DNA of 29,827 nt from contig CAYUEV010000019.1 in assembly GCA_964443825.1 (NCBI GenBank), forward strand, positions 1-29,827. Reading direction: 5' to 3'. Below, piece after piece: positions 15,740-24,269 of this stretch (its first letter is position 1; each line of letters opens with the position of its first letter). The DNA comes from UBA1081 sp964443825 (GTDB taxonomy: Bacteria > Bacillota > Clostridia > Oscillospirales > Acutalibacteraceae). A program made the position numbers and the translations under genes. The notes under the pieces are model-generated. The model worked only from the letters and a program-made list of their open reading frames with translations. It was not told the origin of the DNA and did not search any database.

Positions 15740-17931
15740 TGACAAGACCGTTAATCGCTTTCGGCGCGTCGTTCTTTTTAACAATCCTCTCTTTCGCATT
15801 TCTGCCGCTAAAGGGGAGCGCCGTCGTATTCGTTTTATCTTCCTGTCTTTTTATCATATCGCTGATTTTATTTTTTGTTTTTAAAAAAAGAATCCCAAAA
15901 TACCGCGTTTTAGCGTCTTTTTTTATTGTTGTTTTCGCGGGGGCGGCTCTTTCGTCTTTTTTGTTTTCGGTAAAGTATACTTTCGACTATAAAAAAACGG
16001 CGGCGATAGCGGGCGGCGGCGTAAAAACGCTTTCGGGGAAAATTAAGTCGTATGATTCCGATTACGGAAGATACTTTTACACTCTTAAGGACGTATATGT
16101 AAACGGACATAAAATTAAAGGCGAAGTCGCCGTAAATTCGCCGTTTTATATAGAAGCGGGAATTGACGACGTTTTATCTGTAAAAGAAGCTTTAATTTAC
16201 GATTTAACCGACGGCGAAACGGGATATAAAATGGCGGACGGCGTATACCTGGGAGCGTACCCCGGAAACGAGTTCTCATTAAAGGAAGCGAGCCGCCGCG
16301 GCGTAAACTTTTATATAAACTCTTTAAAAGATAAAATTTCAAGTATTCTTAAAGAGTCTTTAGGCGAAAAATACTCGTGGCTTTCAAACGCTTTGCTAAC
16401 GGGCGATAAAACCGATATCGACCCAAGAAAAGAATTAAACTTCCGCTATTCGGGACTGTCGCACCTGTTCGCCGTGTCGGGCTTTCATTTAAGCCTTTGG
16501 ACGGGGATTTTGGGTCTCGCCTTTTTGTTTTTGCCGCGTAAATATAAAAATATCGGGAACGTCTTAACGTTAATTTTTATACTGTTTTTCGAGTATTTAA
16601 CCGGATTTACAAAGTCCGTCGTGAGAGCGGGGCTAATGCTTGCCATAAGCGTATTGTCGCGGTTTACAAAGTATCAGGCCGATTCACTGAATTCCCTTTT
16701 TATAGCCCTTACCGTAATACTCATAATAAATCCCTTTTCCGCCTTCAGCGTATCCCTTCAAATGTCGTTTTTAGCGTCTTTGGGGATAATCGCCGCGTCG
16801 AGGCCTCTTATGTCGCCCGTTTACGATTACTTTAGAAGACATAAAAACAAAAAACTTAAAAAAGCCGTTATCTCGGTTTCGTACTCAATCGCGGTTTCCA
16901 TTTCGGCCGCCGTTTTTACTTTCCCGGTATCGATTTTTACTTTCGGGTACTTTACGCCTCTGTCGGTTTTAAGCAATTTCCTTTGTTTGGTTCCCGCCGA
17001 GTTAACGATGGTTTTTTCGGGGCTTGGCTGCGTTCTATCGTTTTTTAAGCCCCTTTCAAAGTTATTTTTCGCCCTGTCGGCCATTCTTTCAGAATATCTT
17101 TTCTTTATAACCGAAAAATTATCATCTTTGCCTTTCAGCATAATAAATTGCGACAATTTATATGTTCTCCTGCCGATTACAGTCGTTTTAGCGTCGTTTT
17201 TTATTCTATTCGCGGTTTTTAGAAAAAACAAAAGAAAAGTTTTTAAAGTTTCGGTTATATGTCTGTTGTCGTTCTCGCTTGTCACGGTTTATTCGTACTT
17301 ATTTAATGAAAACGTTGCGAGAGTAATTTTGGCCGACGTGGGGAACGGTCTTTCGGCGGTTTACCATAAGGGCGGCTTGAATATAATGGCGGGATGCGGC
17401 GGCGACTCCGGGAAAGGCTATAAACTTACTTCCGCGTGCGATAAGTTAAATATAAGAGAATTTGACGCGCTTTTTGTTTTAGGTTCCGACAAAAAAAGTT
17501 CCGCGTACCTTTACGACGTGGCGTCTGACTATAACGTAGACCTTTTAGTTTCGCCCCGGGGTTCCTTGGATTACCCGAAAGAACTTTTTAACAGCGTGAT
17601 AAAGGAAAATTATTATCAACTTAACGCAAAAGGAGCTAAAATAAGCTTTTTTAACGAGGAGAAGCGCTCGTTTTTAAAAATAGAGCAGGACGGCTTTTCG
17701 TGCCTTGTGATTTTAAAAGGCGGTTACAATATCCCGAAAGAGCTTTTAAAAGGCGATCTCCTTATAACGTCCGGCGGTATCAATAATATCGACACGAGCG
17801 GATTTAAAAATGTTTTTGTATCGTCGAAAGAGGAAGTTTACGAAAGGAATGTTTACGGGACGCGCCTGTTGGGCGGTATCGAATTGAATTTATACCCTGA
17901 CGGCAAGTACGTCGTCAAAAATTCAAATTAA
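15739..17931 (+). CDS. comEC: ComEC/Rec2 DNA-uptake channel with degenerate C-terminal domain
   Basis: 730-residue membrane protein of the competence channel that passes single-stranded DNA into the cell. Order: two or three N-terminal hydrophobic segments (about 5-75), a soluble DUF4131-like OB region (about 85-185), the Competence domain (about 215-500) opening with the well-kept FRYSGLSHLFAVSGFHLSL, and a beta-lactamase-like C-terminal domain (about 527-730). In that last domain the usual DVGQGD start is DVGNGL (533-538), and the metal-binding HxHxDH motif is absent: the matching stretch reads FDALFVLGSDKKSSAY (575-590). Whether the strain is naturally transformable is unknown; no other com genes are in the window. 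Frame is intact. Confidence 0.88.
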   Translation: MTRPLIAFGASFFLTILSFAFLPLKGSAVVFVLSSCLFIISLILFFVFKKRIPKYRVLASFFIVVFAGAALSSFLFSVKYTFDYKKTAAIAGGGVKTLSGKIKSYDSDYGRYFYTLKDVYVNGHKIKGEVAVNSPFYIEAGIDDVLSVKEALIYDLTDGETGYKMADGVYLGAYPGNEFSLKEASRRGVNFYINSLKDKISSILKESLGEKYSWLSNALLTGDKTDIDPRKELNFRYSGLSHLFAVSGFHLSLWTGILGLAFLFLPRKYKNIGNVLTLIFILFFEYLTGFTKSVVRAGLMLAISVLSRFTKYQADSLNSLFIALTVILIINPFSAFSVSLQMSFLASLGIIAASRPLMSPVYDYFRRHKNKKLKKAVISVSYSIAVSISAAVFTFPVSIFTFGYFTPLSVLSNFLCLVPAELTMVFSGLGCVLSFFKPLSKLFFALSAILSEYLFFITEKLSSLPFSIINCDNLYVLLPITVVLASFFILFAVFRKNKRKVFKVSVICLLSFSLVTVYSYLFNENVARVILADVGNGLSAVYHKGGLNIMAGCGGDSGKGYKLTSACDKLNIREFDALFVLGSDKKSSAYLYDVASDYNVDLLVSPRGSLDYPKELFNSVIKENYYQLNAKGAKISFFNEEKRSFLKIEQDGFSCLVILKGGYNIPKELLKGDLLITSGGINNIDTSGFKNVFVSSKEEVYERNVYGTRLLGGIELNLYPDGKYVVKNSN

Positions 17932-17940
17932 AGCTTTACT

Positions 17941-19026
17941 ATGATTTACTCTACCGAAAAAGAAGTTTTAGACTTTATAAGACAAAAAAAATCCCCCGGA
18001 ATATCGCTGATCTACGGCGGGGACGATTATCTTGTCGATTATTATTCGGGACTTTTAGCCGGTAAGACGAAAGACGACCCCAATCCTTACGGGCTTTCGG
18101 TATTTTATTCGGGCGATCTCAATTTCAGCGACGTCAGATCGTCCGTCGAAACTCTTTCATGGTTCGGGGATCCACGCGTCCTTATTAAAAATTACTCCTT
18201 TAAAAAAAATAAAGGCGCCGACTCCGACAACTTTAACGACGACGACCCGGAGCTTTATATAAATCTCATTAAATCGGCGGGCGAAGACGTTAATCTTATT
18301 TTTAGCCTGTGTCCCGGCTCAACCGATATTCCCGCGGTTCCGCCTAACTCCTATAAAATAAAAAACTCTAAAAAATGGTTCGATATATTAAATTTATTTA
18401 AAGAGAGAGGCAATATATTTTATATACCTAAAAGGTCGAGAGCAAAACTTATTGAAATGTTAAAAAAAGGCGCTTTAAGCAGAGGCTCTTTTTTAGGCGA
18501 TAAAGAGGCCGAGTTAATCCTAAACAGAACAGGGGAGGATATGTTTCTTTTAAGAAACGAAATAGAAAAACTCTCAAACGCCGGTTTAGGGTCCGCCATT
18601 ACAGAAGAAAAAATTGAGGAGCTGACGCCTTTAATCTGCCGCGACGACCAATTCTCCATAGCGGAGAACTTAAATAAAAAAAATCCCGACAGAGCTTATC
18701 TCGTTTTAAAAACTCTTCTTGAAAAAAAAGAAAAGCCCGAATTAATTTTAGGCTCTGTTTCTTTAACGTACATCAACATTTACAGAGTAAAAATCGCCGA
18801 AAAATACGATAAAAAAATTTCCGACATAGCAAACGATATTGCGGGGACTAACGAAACCGCCCTCAGAATCGCCAAAGAAAACTCAGGATCCGTAACTCTT
18901 AAAAAAGTCAAGGATATAATAAAAGCCGTGTCTAAAGCGGATAAACTCATTAAAACGACGAGATCCGGCGAAGATATTACGCTTTTTAATCTTTTAGGGG
19001 AAATAAACGCGATAATTAACGGTTAA
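17941..19026 (+). CDS. holA: DNA polymerase III subunit delta
   Basis: 361 residues, typical for the clamp-loader delta subunit that opens the sliding clamp. The N-terminal GISLIYGGDDYLVDYY (20-35) corresponds to the family's liyGeD.yl, and the C-terminal third is the helical collar domain. Its place right after comEC (9 bases) is the common Firmicutes arrangement. No clear ribosome site precedes the ATG, so coupling to comEC is likely. Confidence 0.88.
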   Translation: MIYSTEKEVLDFIRQKKSPGISLIYGGDDYLVDYYSGLLAGKTKDDPNPYGLSVFYSGDLNFSDVRSSVETLSWFGDPRVLIKNYSFKKNKGADSDNFNDDDPELYINLIKSAGEDVNLIFSLCPGSTDIPAVPPNSYKIKNSKKWFDILNLFKERGNIFYIPKRSRAKLIEMLKKGALSRGSFLGDKEAELILNRTGEDMFLLRNEIEKLSNAGLGSAITEEKIEELTPLICRDDQFSIAENLNKKNPDRAYLVLKTLLEKKEKPELILGSVSLTYINIYRVKIAEKYDKKISDIANDIAGTNETALRIAKENSGSVTLKKVKDIIKAVSKADKLIKTTRSGEDITLFNLLGEINAIING

Positions 19027-19036
19027 GGAGAATTTT

Positions 19037-19552
19037 ATGAAAAAGAAAAAAATAATTACAATCGTTTCAATAGCGGCCGCGTTAGCGATTTTAACGGCGT
19101 CCTCGTTTGCTTTGGACGACCCTTATACGTCGGGGAAGCCCGTAAACAGCGAGATAATCGACAGGGTAAATTACAGCGTGTCGGCGACTGAATTTACTTT
19201 TAAAGACGGCGGGAAAGACAAATATACGTGCGAGTTTACGTTTTCGATAAAAAAGACTCAGCCTGATTTTTACGCGGAGCTTAACGCCGCCGAACTTTCG
19301 GGAGCGGAATTTCCGGACGTAATTTACACGGCGGGGAAAGATAACCCCGAAAGCGCGAGAATCCCCGAAAACGCGTCCATAACGTATGAAAACCCGCTTT
19401 CCTGGGAAATAAAATTTACCGTTCCGAAAGAAGAGGGTAAAAACGTCTATCAATTAAATTTCACAATAGATTTTGTGTCGGGCGTAAAGCGGTCGGCGTC
19501 CGACCGCCATGTGGTCGAGATTCCGATAGTCGTTTCGGCGGGTCAGGCGTAA
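19037..19552 (+). CDS. Small secreted protein of unknown function
   Basis: 171 residues with a standard signal peptide: MKKKK, a hydrophobic core (about 7-22) and a probable cleavage site after SSFA (residue 25). The mature part is predicted to be mostly beta strand, with alternating hydrophobic residues and no Cys pair, LPxTG or lipobox, so it should be released or loosely held outside the membrane. I do not recognise a family. AAGGAG upstream of the ATG, 10 bases after holA, so it shares the transcript. In many Firmicutes rpsT follows holA; here this gene takes that place. Confidence 0.75.
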   Translation: MKKKKIITIVSIAAALAILTASSFALDDPYTSGKPVNSEIIDRVNYSVSATEFTFKDGGKDKYTCEFTFSIKKTQPDFYAELNAAELSGAEFPDVIYTAGKDNPESARIPENASITYENPLSWEIKFTVPKEEGKNVYQLNFTIDFVSGVKRSASDRHVVEIPIVVSAGQA

Positions 19553-19573
19553 ATATTTTTAAAATAAAAAATT

Positions 19574-19617
19574 AAGGGACTTCCCCGGCAACGTCTAGGG
19601 AAAGCCCCTTTTATTTT
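19574..19617. terminator. Hairpin terminator between convergent genes
   Basis: A long imperfect stem: 19574-19586 pairs with 19597-19610 with two mismatches around a loop of about ten bases, followed by a T-rich tail on the + strand and preceded by A-rich sequence that gives U's on the - strand. It can serve both the + strand run ending at 19552 and the - strand hydrolase gene ending at 19631. Confidence 0.75.
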
Positions 19618-19630
19618 ATTTGAATTTAAT

Positions 19631-20575
19631 TTAAACTCCCGCTATAAACTCGTCTACTTTTTTAAAGTAACCGTCTTTGTCGTATGCCACGGACGACACG
19701 TGCGGCGCGTCCTTTACCGCGAATTTGTCTTTAGGCGCGCTACAGGCGAGATAGAGCTTTTCCATCATAACGTAAGGCACAAGATTGTCGCCCGTACCGT
19801 GGATAAAGAGCGTCGGCGTTTTGGATTTCTTAACTGCCTCTTCAACGTCAATATCGTTTATATCGAACTTGTCTTTCGCCTTAGTTAAAACGTTTAAGCA
19901 GTACAAAAAAGGATAAGGCGTGACGTGAAGAGCCTCTTTCGCCTCATGTGAAAACTCGTCGCGGCAAGAGGAAAATCCCGCGTCCTCTATAGCGCATTTT
20001 ACGTTTTCGGGAAGATCCTCCCCCGTCGCCAAAAGAACGGAGGACGCTCCCATAGACGTGCCGTGAAGGACTATTTCCGCGTCCGGGTCTTCGTTTATAA
20101 TGTAGTTTATCCAGGAGATAACCATATCTTTTTCAAAATACCCCATGGAGGTGTGCTTGTGAGGGTCGCTGCAATGACCTCTTAAATGCGGGAAAAGAAG
20201 ATTATAGCCGTTTTCATAAAAATGAAGAGCGAAAGGCGCCTCGCCTCTGGGTTCTCCCGTGAAGCCGTGGACAAGCACAGCCCATTTATGCGATTTTTCG
20301 TCTTGATGAAGGACGTTCGCGAACATCCTGCCGTCGCCAGACGACGCGGAAACCTCCGGCAGATCCAAAGCGTCGAACCACTCGTAACTTTCTGTGTAAA
20401 CTGGATGATGGAGCAAAACTTCCATCATTTTTTTATCTTTAAGACCGAGTTTAGAGGTGAGCGCGGAAGAGAACCTCGCGTTAAAAACGCCTTCGTAGAG
20501 AAGCCCGGTAACGCCCGCCAGAGCCGTTCCCGCCGCTAAAGATACTTTTACTGTTTTTTTAATAAGATTTTTCAT
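19631..20575 (-). CDS. Membrane-anchored alpha/beta hydrolase
   Basis: 314 residues. A positively charged start and a hydrophobic stretch (about 11-27) suggest a signal anchor. The hydrolase fold follows: oxyanion HGF at 103-105, nucleophile S174 in HGTSMGAS, acid D263 in HGTGDNLVP, and H292 in DAPHVSSVAY, so the triad is complete. This is the type of general esterase/lipase/peptidase-like hydrolase often labelled cell-surface alpha/beta hydrolase in Clostridia; the substrate is unknown. A good AGGGAG ribosome site precedes the ATG. Confidence 0.85.
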   Translation of the reverse strand: MKNLIKKTVKVSLAAGTALAGVTGLLYEGVFNARFSSALTSKLGLKDKKMMEVLLHHPVYTESYEWFDALDLPEVSASSGDGRMFANVLHQDEKSHKWAVLVHGFTGEPRGEAPFALHFYENGYNLLFPHLRGHCSDPHKHTSMGYFEKDMVISWINYIINEDPDAEIVLHGTSMGASSVLLATGEDLPENVKCAIEDAGFSSCRDEFSHEAKEALHVTPYPFLYCLNVLTKAKDKFDINDIDVEEAVKKSKTPTLFIHGTGDNLVPYVMMEKLYLACSAPKDKFAVKDAPHVSSVAYDKDGYFKKVDEFIAGV

Positions 20576-20674
20576 AGCGTCTCCCTTTTTGTCGCCTTAA
20601 TAAGCGTTCCTGTTTTGCGTCAATATCCGGCGAAACGTAAACTTCCCGCCGCGCCGGAATGTAAACTATCATAC

Positions 20675-20707
20675 TATTGTACAATATTATTTTTAACGTA
20701 ACGTTAC
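20675..20707. promoter_or_regulatory. Two short perfect palindromes between GH4 and the hydrolase
   Basis: TATTGTACAATA (20675-20686) and GTAACGTTAC (20698-20707) are perfect dyads in the 132-base gap upstream of the hydrolase and directly after the GH4 stop. They resemble operator half-sites of one-component regulators but no regulator gene is near. On the - strand, TTGTAC (20679-20684) may also serve as a weak -35 box. Confidence 0.3.
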
Positions 20708-21991
20708 TTATTTATTAAAAAACTGTGGCAAATATTCCATATGAGCTTGTTTCATCTCATAGTAGCATTTTCTCGCTCTTTCGTAGTCGCCTATAAGCGG
20801 GTGAATCATGAGAGCGTTCATGGCGGCTCTGTCGTCGCCGTTTACAGCCGCCTCCACGGTGTACTTTTCGTACTCCTTTACGACTTTCATAAGCCCTTCC
20901 ATATGCCTTGTCCACGTCTTTCCGACGGGTACGGGTTTCGCGCCGTCGGCGCCTATTTTAGCCGCTATCTCAACCACGTCGTCGTCGTCCATAAACGGAA
21001 GCGTTCCGTTATTGAGTATGTTTACGACGTGAACGTCGTTTTTGTCGTTAGCTATCGAGTCTATTAAGGAACAGGCGGCGAGGGAGTACTTATGACCGCC
21101 TCTTTTGTCGAGGAGAGCGGGTTTGGTTACAAGGTTTTCGTCTTTGTACAGCTCTAAAAGCTGCTCCTCGATTTCCATGCAGACTTGAGCGCGGCATTTT
21201 TCGTCTTCTTTTAAGCGTTTTATTTTAGCGTCGCGGCAGTAGTAGTACTGAAGATACGAAGAAGGTATGCCTCCTACGGCTTTTAAGCATTCTACGTCAA
21301 AACCGTCGTCTTTGATGTTGGCCATAACCTTAGGGGCGTACCCTTCGTCAAAGAGATCGTAAATCTTCTCTTTTCCGTCCTTTATTACGGAGGTAATCCA
21401 GCTTAAATGGTTAAGCCCTAAATAGGTGATCTCGGCGTCCCCGCCTACGGCCTCTTTTACGTCGTCTATCATATCAATAGGCACGTTGCAAAGACCTATG
21501 CACTTAACTTTCGTGTTATTGAGAACGAAGTCCGTTATAATGCCCGACGGATTTGTAAAATTGATTAAGAAGGCGTCGGGGCAGATTTTTTCTATTTTGT
21601 CGCAAATGTCGGAAATTACGGGAATCGTCCTTAAAGCTTTAAAAAATCCGCCTATGCCCGTCGTTTCCTGACCTATAAGACCGTATTTTACGGGGATCTG
21701 CTCGTCAAGATAGCGGCAGTGAAGTTTTCCGACTCTAATCTGCGTTACGACAAAATCAGCTCCCGCCAAGGCTTCCTCAAGGTTGTCGGTCATTACGACC
21801 CGGCAATCGATCCCCGCGTTTTTAATCATTCTTACGCAAAGATTGCCGACTATCGTCCTCTTTCTCTCGTCAATATCCATAAGGACAAGGCGTTTAAGGC
21901 TTAACGAGCCGCGCCTTTTAATAAAACCGTCTATAAGTTCCGGACAGTAAGTCGAGCCGGAACCGATTACGGTCACGTTAATTTCCCTCAT
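20708..21991 (-). CDS. Glycoside hydrolase family 4, 6-phospho-beta-glucosidase type
   Basis: 427 residues, cytoplasmic. N-terminal Rossmann fold for NAD+ (VIGSGSTYCPELI, 8-20). The Mn2+-binding residues C168 (GLCNVP) and H195 (GLNHLSW) are present; N169 in CNVP is the form seen in 6-phospho-beta-glucosidases rather than alpha enzymes. NFTNPSG (144-150) contributes to phosphate and metal binding, and GIPSSYLQYYY (241-251) carries the candidate catalytic tyrosine. Family 4 enzymes act through C3 oxidation, elimination and re-addition of water, on 6-phosphorylated disaccharides. It is third in a minus-strand set after a GH109-like enzyme and a sugar kinase, with no PTS genes in view, so the phosphate may come from the neighbouring kinase (inference). 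Confidence 0.9.
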   Translation of the reverse strand: MREINVTVIGSGSTYCPELIDGFIKRRGSLSLKRLVLMDIDERKRTIVGNLCVRMIKNAGIDCRVVMTDNLEEALAGADFVVTQIRVGKLHCRYLDEQIPVKYGLIGQETTGIGGFFKALRTIPVISDICDKIEKICPDAFLINFTNPSGIITDFVLNNTKVKCIGLCNVPIDMIDDVKEAVGGDAEITYLGLNHLSWITSVIKDGKEKIYDLFDEGYAPKVMANIKDDGFDVECLKAVGGIPSSYLQYYYCRDAKIKRLKEDEKCRAQVCMEIEEQLLELYKDENLVTKPALLDKRGGHKYSLAACSLIDSIANDKNDVHVVNILNNGTLPFMDDDDVVEIAAKIGADGAKPVPVGKTWTRHMEGLMKVVKEYEKYTVEAAVNGDDRAAMNALMIHPLIGDYERARKCYYEMKQAHMEYLPQFFNK

Positions 21992-22062
21992 TTTATTACT
22001 CGCCCTTTTTAGTAAATTATTAGCAAAAATTTTGTTTTAACATTAAATTTAATTTAAAGGAT

Positions 22063-23004
22063 TTATTTTTCATTTTCCAAAATCCAGTTTACGCACCCGG
22101 TTACGGGAGCGGCGGCAAGCTTTACGAAAGACAGATTTTTCCCTGATTTTTTGTAGCACTCCTTTTTAAGAAGGTCAATAAAAATCTCGTTTTTCATTTT
22201 TGTGTTCATGGAGCCGGAGAGAATAACCTCCGTAGCGTCGCCGTTAAAAACCTGCCTTTTTAAATGAGCCGATATTAAGTCGGAGCAGTTGTCGACCATA
22301 TCAAGGCATATGCTGTATGCTTCTTTATCGCCCTCGTTTAAAGCCTCGAAAAAAGTATCGGTCAGTATCACGCAGTACTCTTCGCGGTCCGTTTCGTCAA
22401 ATTTGGTAACCTCGGGCAGAAACTCTTTGGGCGTGGGACTTATATTAGTCTTTTTGCAAAAAATCTCGGTCATAAGAGTTTTTCTCGTCATAAGGACAAT
22501 ATCCCGGTAAACGGACGAGAAAGTCCGCTCCGCTATCCAGTAGCCGTTGCCCGTGTCGCCGGAAAGAACGCCGAACCCGGCCAACTGAAGAAGAGAGCCG
22601 TTTTCGTCTATGGAATTACAGCAAGTTCCCGTTCCGAGATTAAGACCGATTCCGCAGCCATTTTTAGACCCCGCCTTAATGACTATAAAGCCGTCGTTGT
22701 ATATCTCAAAGTTTTTAAGACCCTTTTCGGTTAAAAGCCTTTTCATCTCGTCGTGCTGAAATTTATGGTCTATTCCGGCGAGACCCATAAGAGAGCCGTC
22801 AATATCGTCTATCGCGAGGTTGTTTTTGTTAAGAAGAGCGTTTACCCCTTCAATTATAATATCGGACGCTTCGCGGAAAGAGCCTTCCATATTTTCGTGG
22901 TTCGTGCCGCCCGTTTTTACGGTATCTAGTATATTTTTGTTTTCGTCAAAAAGCGCGTAAAGCGTTTTAGTGCCGCCGCCGTCCACCCCTATATATCTTT
23001 TCAT
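22063..23004 (-). CDS. BadF/BadG/BcrA/BcrD-family sugar kinase (N-acetylglucosamine kinase-like)
   Basis: 313-residue ASKHA-fold ATPase. Phosphate-1 loop GVDGGGTKT (6-14), phosphate-2 NLGTGTCC, adenosine motif LSGSMNTK, and the catalytic acid candidate in YNDGF. The size and the DGGGTKT opening are those of single-subunit hexosamine kinases rather than the benzoyl-CoA reductase activators, which carry a CxxC-type Fe-S site; none is visible here. Located 12 bases after the GH109-like gene and 71 before GH4. Probable role: phosphorylating a hexosamine or disaccharide for the adjacent phospho-glycosidase (inference). Confidence 0.85.
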   Translation of the reverse strand: MKRYIGVDGGGTKTLYALFDENKNILDTVKTGGTNHENMEGSFREASDIIIEGVNALLNKNNLAIDDIDGSLMGLAGIDHKFQHDEMKRLLTEKGLKNFEIYNDGFIVIKAGSKNGCGIGLNLGTGTCCNSIDENGSLLQLAGFGVLSGDTGNGYWIAERTFSSVYRDIVLMTRKTLMTEIFCKKTNISPTPKEFLPEVTKFDETDREEYCVILTDTFFEALNEGDKEAYSICLDMVDNCSDLISAHLKRQVFNGDATEVILSGSMNTKMKNEIFIDLLKKECYKKSGKNLSFVKLAAAPVTGCVNWILENEK

Positions 23005-23016
23005 GTCGCTTTACCT

Positions 23017-24249
23017 TTAATCAAGACTGTATTTTGAGTTTACCCGCTTCTTTTTTTCTATCCATTTCCCTCTTGTAAAGTCGGGGAAAGATTTTACCGC
23101 TCCGCCTTCCGCCACGGACTGTTCCGAAAGAGGCGTGACAGCCATATACGCGGCGGCGTCGTAAACGTCTATGGGCGGACGGGAATTATTTTTAACGCTG
23201 TCGACAAACGCGCAAAGGACGAGATAATCCATCCCACCGTGACCTTCTATAAAGCCTTTCGCGTATTCGTCTCTCCACAATGGATGCTCGTAAATTTCGC
23301 TGTAATTTTCTTCCCAGTCTTCCCATTGTTCGCGCTTTGAAAGCCCGTCTATATAAACGAGCGCTTTGTGGTCGTCGGGAGCTTCTTTAAAAACGCCTTT
23401 AACGCCTTCTACGGTAAATTCCCTAGAATAAGGCCTCGGGCAGCAGCAGTCGTGGTGAAGGGTAATAGTTTCGCCGTTCGCGCATTTAATTATGGTCGTC
23501 GTAACGTCCCCGCACTTCCAGTCGTAGCCGTAAAGGTCGTAATCCTCGCCTTTATTTGTTTTAATCCACTCGTTAAGCCCTCTTGACTTGCTTGACATTG
23601 AAACGAGCGTTAAAAATCTGTTGCCGTTGTTTATATCGATAATTTTAGCTATCGGACCTATCGAGTGAGTGGGGTAAAGCTCCCCGTTCCTCGTCATAAA
23701 ATTATTGAGTCTTCCGTGAATATTCTCTCTTCCCAGGACGATTTCGCTCCTCAAATCGTGTCTGTAGCCGCCCTCAAGGTTGACGATTTCGCCGAAAACG
23801 CCTTTTTTAACCATGTTGAGAGCCGCCATTTCTTTTCTGTCGTAACAGCAGTTTTCAAGAAGCATGGTAAAATTGCCCGTTTCCTCGCTCGCTTTGACGA
23901 GATCGAAACACTCTTCTATACTTGTGGCGCCTCCCACTTCGAGACCGACTTTAAGCCCCGCTTTCATGCAATATATGGCTAAGGGTATGTGGGTTATCCA
24001 GGTGGTGGCGATCACTACCGCGTCAAGGTTTTCTTTTTCAACCATTTCACGGTAATCTAAGTACCCGTTTACGCTATACTCCCCGTTTACGCGCTCTTTT
24101 AAATCTTTAAGAGCGTCCTCGACTCTCTTAGGTACGGCGTCGCAAACGGCGGGAACCGCCGCGTCTTTAATTGAAAGAAGCGTTTTCATTAAAAAATAGC
24201 CTCTCCCGCCGAGACCTATAACTCCTATGCGAATTTTATCTATGGACAT
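23017..24249 (-). CDS. Gfo/Idh/MocA-family protein, GH109-like NAD-dependent glycosidase
   Basis: 410 residues. Rossmann GVIGLGGRGYF (9-19), then the C-terminal catalytic half. Several stretches match glycoside hydrolase family 109 rather than plain dehydrogenases: CCYDRKEMAALNMVKKGVFGE, GGYRHDLR, YPTHSIGPIAKI (192-203), SMSSKSRGLN, GHGGMDYLVL, and the ending DVYDAAAY...PLSEQSV...PDFTRGKW. The Tyr and His of YPTH correspond to the Tyr/His pair of characterised GH109 alpha-N-acetylgalactosaminidases. Many GH109 enzymes carry a secretion signal; this one has none, so it should act in the cytoplasm. CGGAG lies upstream. The substrate may differ from GalNAc glycosides, and a true dehydrogenase role is not excluded. 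Confidence 0.78.
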   Translation of the reverse strand: MSIDKIRIGVIGLGGRGYFLMKTLLSIKDAAVPAVCDAVPKRVEDALKDLKERVNGEYSVNGYLDYREMVEKENLDAVVIATTWITHIPLAIYCMKAGLKVGLEVGGATSIEECFDLVKASEETGNFTMLLENCCYDRKEMAALNMVKKGVFGEIVNLEGGYRHDLRSEIVLGRENIHGRLNNFMTRNGELYPTHSIGPIAKIIDINNGNRFLTLVSMSSKSRGLNEWIKTNKGEDYDLYGYDWKCGDVTTTIIKCANGETITLHHDCCCPRPYSREFTVEGVKGVFKEAPDDHKALVYIDGLSKREQWEDWEENYSEIYEHPLWRDEYAKGFIEGHGGMDYLVLCAFVDSVKNNSRPPIDVYDAAAYMAVTPLSEQSVAEGGAVKSFPDFTRGKWIEKKKRVNSKYSLD

Positions 24250-24269
24250 ATCTTGAGCTCCGTTTAAAT

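Noticed and set aside
16827..17285. Open frame of 152 codons on the - strand inside comEC
   Set aside because: Lys/Arg/Thr-rich shadow of a membrane-protein coding frame; no start signals.
22063..23004. Activator of 2-hydroxyacyl-CoA dehydratase or benzoyl-CoA reductase
   Set aside because: The gene shares the fold but lacks the Fe-S cysteine motif and sits among glycosidases.
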